Assembly (NCBI GenBank): GCA_013398275.1
Contig: VZSE01015197.1
Coordinates: 401,383 to 465,382 of the forward strand
Length of the DNA stretch: 64,000 bases
From: Promerops cafer
Taxonomy: Eukaryota; Chordata; Aves; Passeriformes; Nectariniidae
Direction of reading: 5' to 3'
Below the pieces are notes generated by a model. It saw only the letters and a list, made by a program, of their open reading frames with translations. It was not told the DNA's origin and made no database searches. Shown in pieces: positions 61,451 to 64,000 of the stretch (the first letter of the stretch is position 1; each line of letters starts with the position of its first letter). The position numbers were made by a program, and so were the translations under genes.

Positions 61451-64000
61451 CTGCAGTAATTTGAAGACATAAGTGGTGAGTCAACTTTATACAGTACAAA
61501 GTGTTTAAAGGTCATTGCAGAGCCAGTAGAATCAGTGTCAACATATCTGGGTTCAATTCACATTAGTATTGTTAGTTGATTTCCAAATTGTGGGATTATC
61601 ATATCTGAGCAATACCAACCTAAAATATGTAGGCATGTTACTACAAACTAATCTGGATATTTCTTCATGTTATTGCATCGTGTGTATATTGTATGTTATT
61701 TAACATTTCCTTTCCTGCTTCCGTGTGTTTGCATTTCTCACATAACTGCTTAATAAGTACGTTTTGAATAGTAAACCAACATTCTTCAATTAAAGAAATA
61801 AATGAAGACAGTAAAATTTATAAAATATTGTGCTTGTAGTTTTTCTTTTAAATTTAGAAAATTGCTAAAATTAACTCTGTCATTAAAAAAACCTTTTGGT
61901 TTGAATTAATGATAGGCAACAGTATTACTTGGATTAAAATAAATAAATAAGCTGGAAGAATAATACAGTTTTACTAAACTTAATCACATGTGCTTATTAT
62001 TTTTCAAAGCTACACTCAGTGAATATACATAATAGTAATTGGTGAGGCTTGATGAGCTTGTGTTTTGCTATCTGTTTATGTGCCACAGAAATCAAGATCA
62101 ACCTCCACTCTCCAAATATCTCATCTGCTTTCATTTAGGTTATGTATCCTGCCCCCTCAAATTTTAATTCACTCTATATGCATATTTGACTGAAAGATGA
62201 GTTTCAGTTGACTTCTAAGCCTTGATAGGAAGAAATAAAATTTTTAAGCATACACATTGAAACAAATATATTATAATTATAACAGATTCCTCTGAGAAGC
62301 TTTTCCTAATATACTGTTCCAGATGGCAGGTTCCTAATAAGCTTAAAACCTTCATGGATAAAAGCCCTGGACATTAGAACTGATAAATAAATTGCTTTAA
62401 AACAAAGAAGAAGAAAAAATTTAAAGTTGCAGAGGTCAGTCAGTCCTCTGAACCCTGAGATTTTAATCCCTCTAAAGCACACAGATAAGAGGACCATCTG
62501 CAAACTAATTCAATTTAGAGGTAGCTGTGCACAACTAATTCCTTAGTAGAGGTAGAAAAAGGAACTAACTTGCTTAGAACAAAAAAAATTTATTCTGTAA
62601 AACAAAACCTACACAAAAACCACCCCTGTATGTTAGTGCTTGAAGAGAGGAAGGAATGCAGAAAATAAGTAAAGAGATCACTTTCTTATTTAAAAATTAA
62701 CAAATCAGTTTCATAGACATGATTAAAACAAGGTAATGAAGGTTTTAAGTGAAGAATTATTAGGAGAACAGATAATTAAAGAAAGAGGCAATACATTTGC
62801 ACTTCAAAATTTTACCAATAAATATACCAAAAACTAGCTACAAAAAGAGCAAGGGGAGGGGTAAAGTGTGGGGGGAGGTTTTCCCACCAAGCAGTCATGG
62901 ATCTTTCTTCTATAATACTTTGTCACTGTCTGCCACATGTTCGAAGATAATCAGTAAAAATGTATCTAATTAATCATAAAGACAGTGTTTATTAAAGCTA
63001 AACGAAAACAAACCAAAACCCTCTGAAGGTAATTAACAAACATGAATTGCGACTGGGCTGTCAATCCAAGAGGGCCCAGCAGAAGGTCAACTTGAACAAC
63101 TCCGAAGCCATTGCTATTTCATATATGGGTGGTGCAGGTGAGAGAGTAAGAAATGCATTTTGAAAGTTTTTTTGAGGGCACTAAGATGAAAAGAAGTGAA
63201 AGCAGTGTGGTGAACAAGAGCAAAATTTGAAATTTTATTGAGGAAGCAGGGATATCTCAAAAGCCAGTATGAAACTGAAGTAATTGCAGACTTCTACAGT
63301 GAATAGTGAGACATCTTTCCATGTATCATTACAACAACACACTTCTGGCAGAAGTCTGCATTGAAAACAATGGGAAAAAAAGACAGTTTACACAGCTGGT
63401 GTTTTGGAGGGATTAGAAACCCCGTACCTTCTTGATAAGACATTTGTTCATCTCATCCAATAACATAATTCTGAGATTCACCTCAAATAAGATCTGTCTT
63501 TTTAAACATCTATTCTCTCTGAATATATCTATTCCACAAATTTCCCTAGAAAGCCCACTGAAACAGCAGCAAAACATGGAGGGAAACTGGCACAGTGTTT
63601 GTTGAATAAATGAAGCAGCTTATATTGGATCCATACTTGGAAAACCCTCAACTTCCAAAAATAGAGTCTCAGAAATCTCTAGTTTGTCATGCTTAAATCA
63701 CATTTCAGTCTATTAGCACTTTACAATTAAGACTTAAAGAGTTTAATTTCTATTTACTATCTTTCATAAGATTATGGTTGTTTCCTTAATTATATGGTGC
63801 TTTAAAAGCACATCCCCACCTCTTTTATAATCAAGATTAACATGCATACCCATAAATGATGACTACAGCAATTTCACAGGTTTAATTAAGGTAGATAGGG
63901 GATTAGAAGTATTTAAAGCTTAAAGAAAATAGCATATTAATGCCAAACATTTACCTATTTGTAAATTTCTCTGTCCTTACCCACAAAAAATAACATTTTA
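61451..64000. other. AT-rich non-coding sequence
   Basis: No gene, RNA gene or mobile element is recognised up to the end of the window. Open frames are short and AT-driven. Confidence 0.55.

Overview
The window looks like bird nuclear DNA, most likely from a passerine. It is AT-rich, has no open reading frame longer than 187 codons, and carries several CR1 LINE fragments. The 3' ends of these CR1 copies run into short ATTCTATG-like repeats, which is diagnostic of avian CR1. It also holds ERVL-type solo LTRs common in passerine genomes, and a tRNA-Ile-headed SINE with a CR1-like tail (TguSINE1 type), known to me only from songbirds and relatives. No rRNA, functional tRNA, CRISPR, operon or bacterial feature is present.

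I recognise no complete protein-coding gene. The sequence reads as a gene desert or the inside of a very long intron. Layout: 1-4.9 kb is unique AT-rich DNA with a hairpin and a CR1 tail. 4.92-5.28 kb is a good CR1 3' end on the + strand. 5.3-12.0 kb is unique. 12.0-12.4 kb is the front part of an ERVL LTR (+). 12.4-19.0 kb is unique. 19.0-24.8 kb is a repeat-dense block: a full-length solo ERVL LTR (-), a CR1 fragment (-), a sequence present twice next to N characters, a GC-rich unclassified patch, a second type of LTR (-) and a CR1 reverse-transcriptase-region fragment (-). 24.8-42.7 kb is mostly unique, with purine, A-rich and G/T-rich simple tracts, one small CpG cluster and one recursive-splice-like site. 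42.7-43.3 kb is a decayed CR1 (-). 45.5-46.7 kb is a GC-rich LTR-like segment containing a perfect hairpin. 49.9-51.6 kb has two ERVL LTR pieces (-). 55.46-55.59 kb is the SINE. 59.76-60.37 kb is a well-preserved CR1 3' end (-). The rest is unique AT-rich DNA.

Five weak candidates for host coding or exon sequence are listed with low confidence: 23439-23621 (+), 31170-31733 (-), 33941-33992 (+), 40488-40903 (-) and 61139-61450 (-). None matches a protein family I can name. The strongest observations are the exact 184-bp duplication bracketed by single Ns (probably an assembly artefact), a juxtaposed acceptor/donor resembling a recursive splice site at 31181/31182, the tRNA-Ile SINE, the perfect 17-bp inverted repeat at 46138-46174, and the isolated CpG cluster around 33.95 kb. 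I did not find a convincing new multi-gene system. Repeat family assignments are from memory of the families and were not checked by search.
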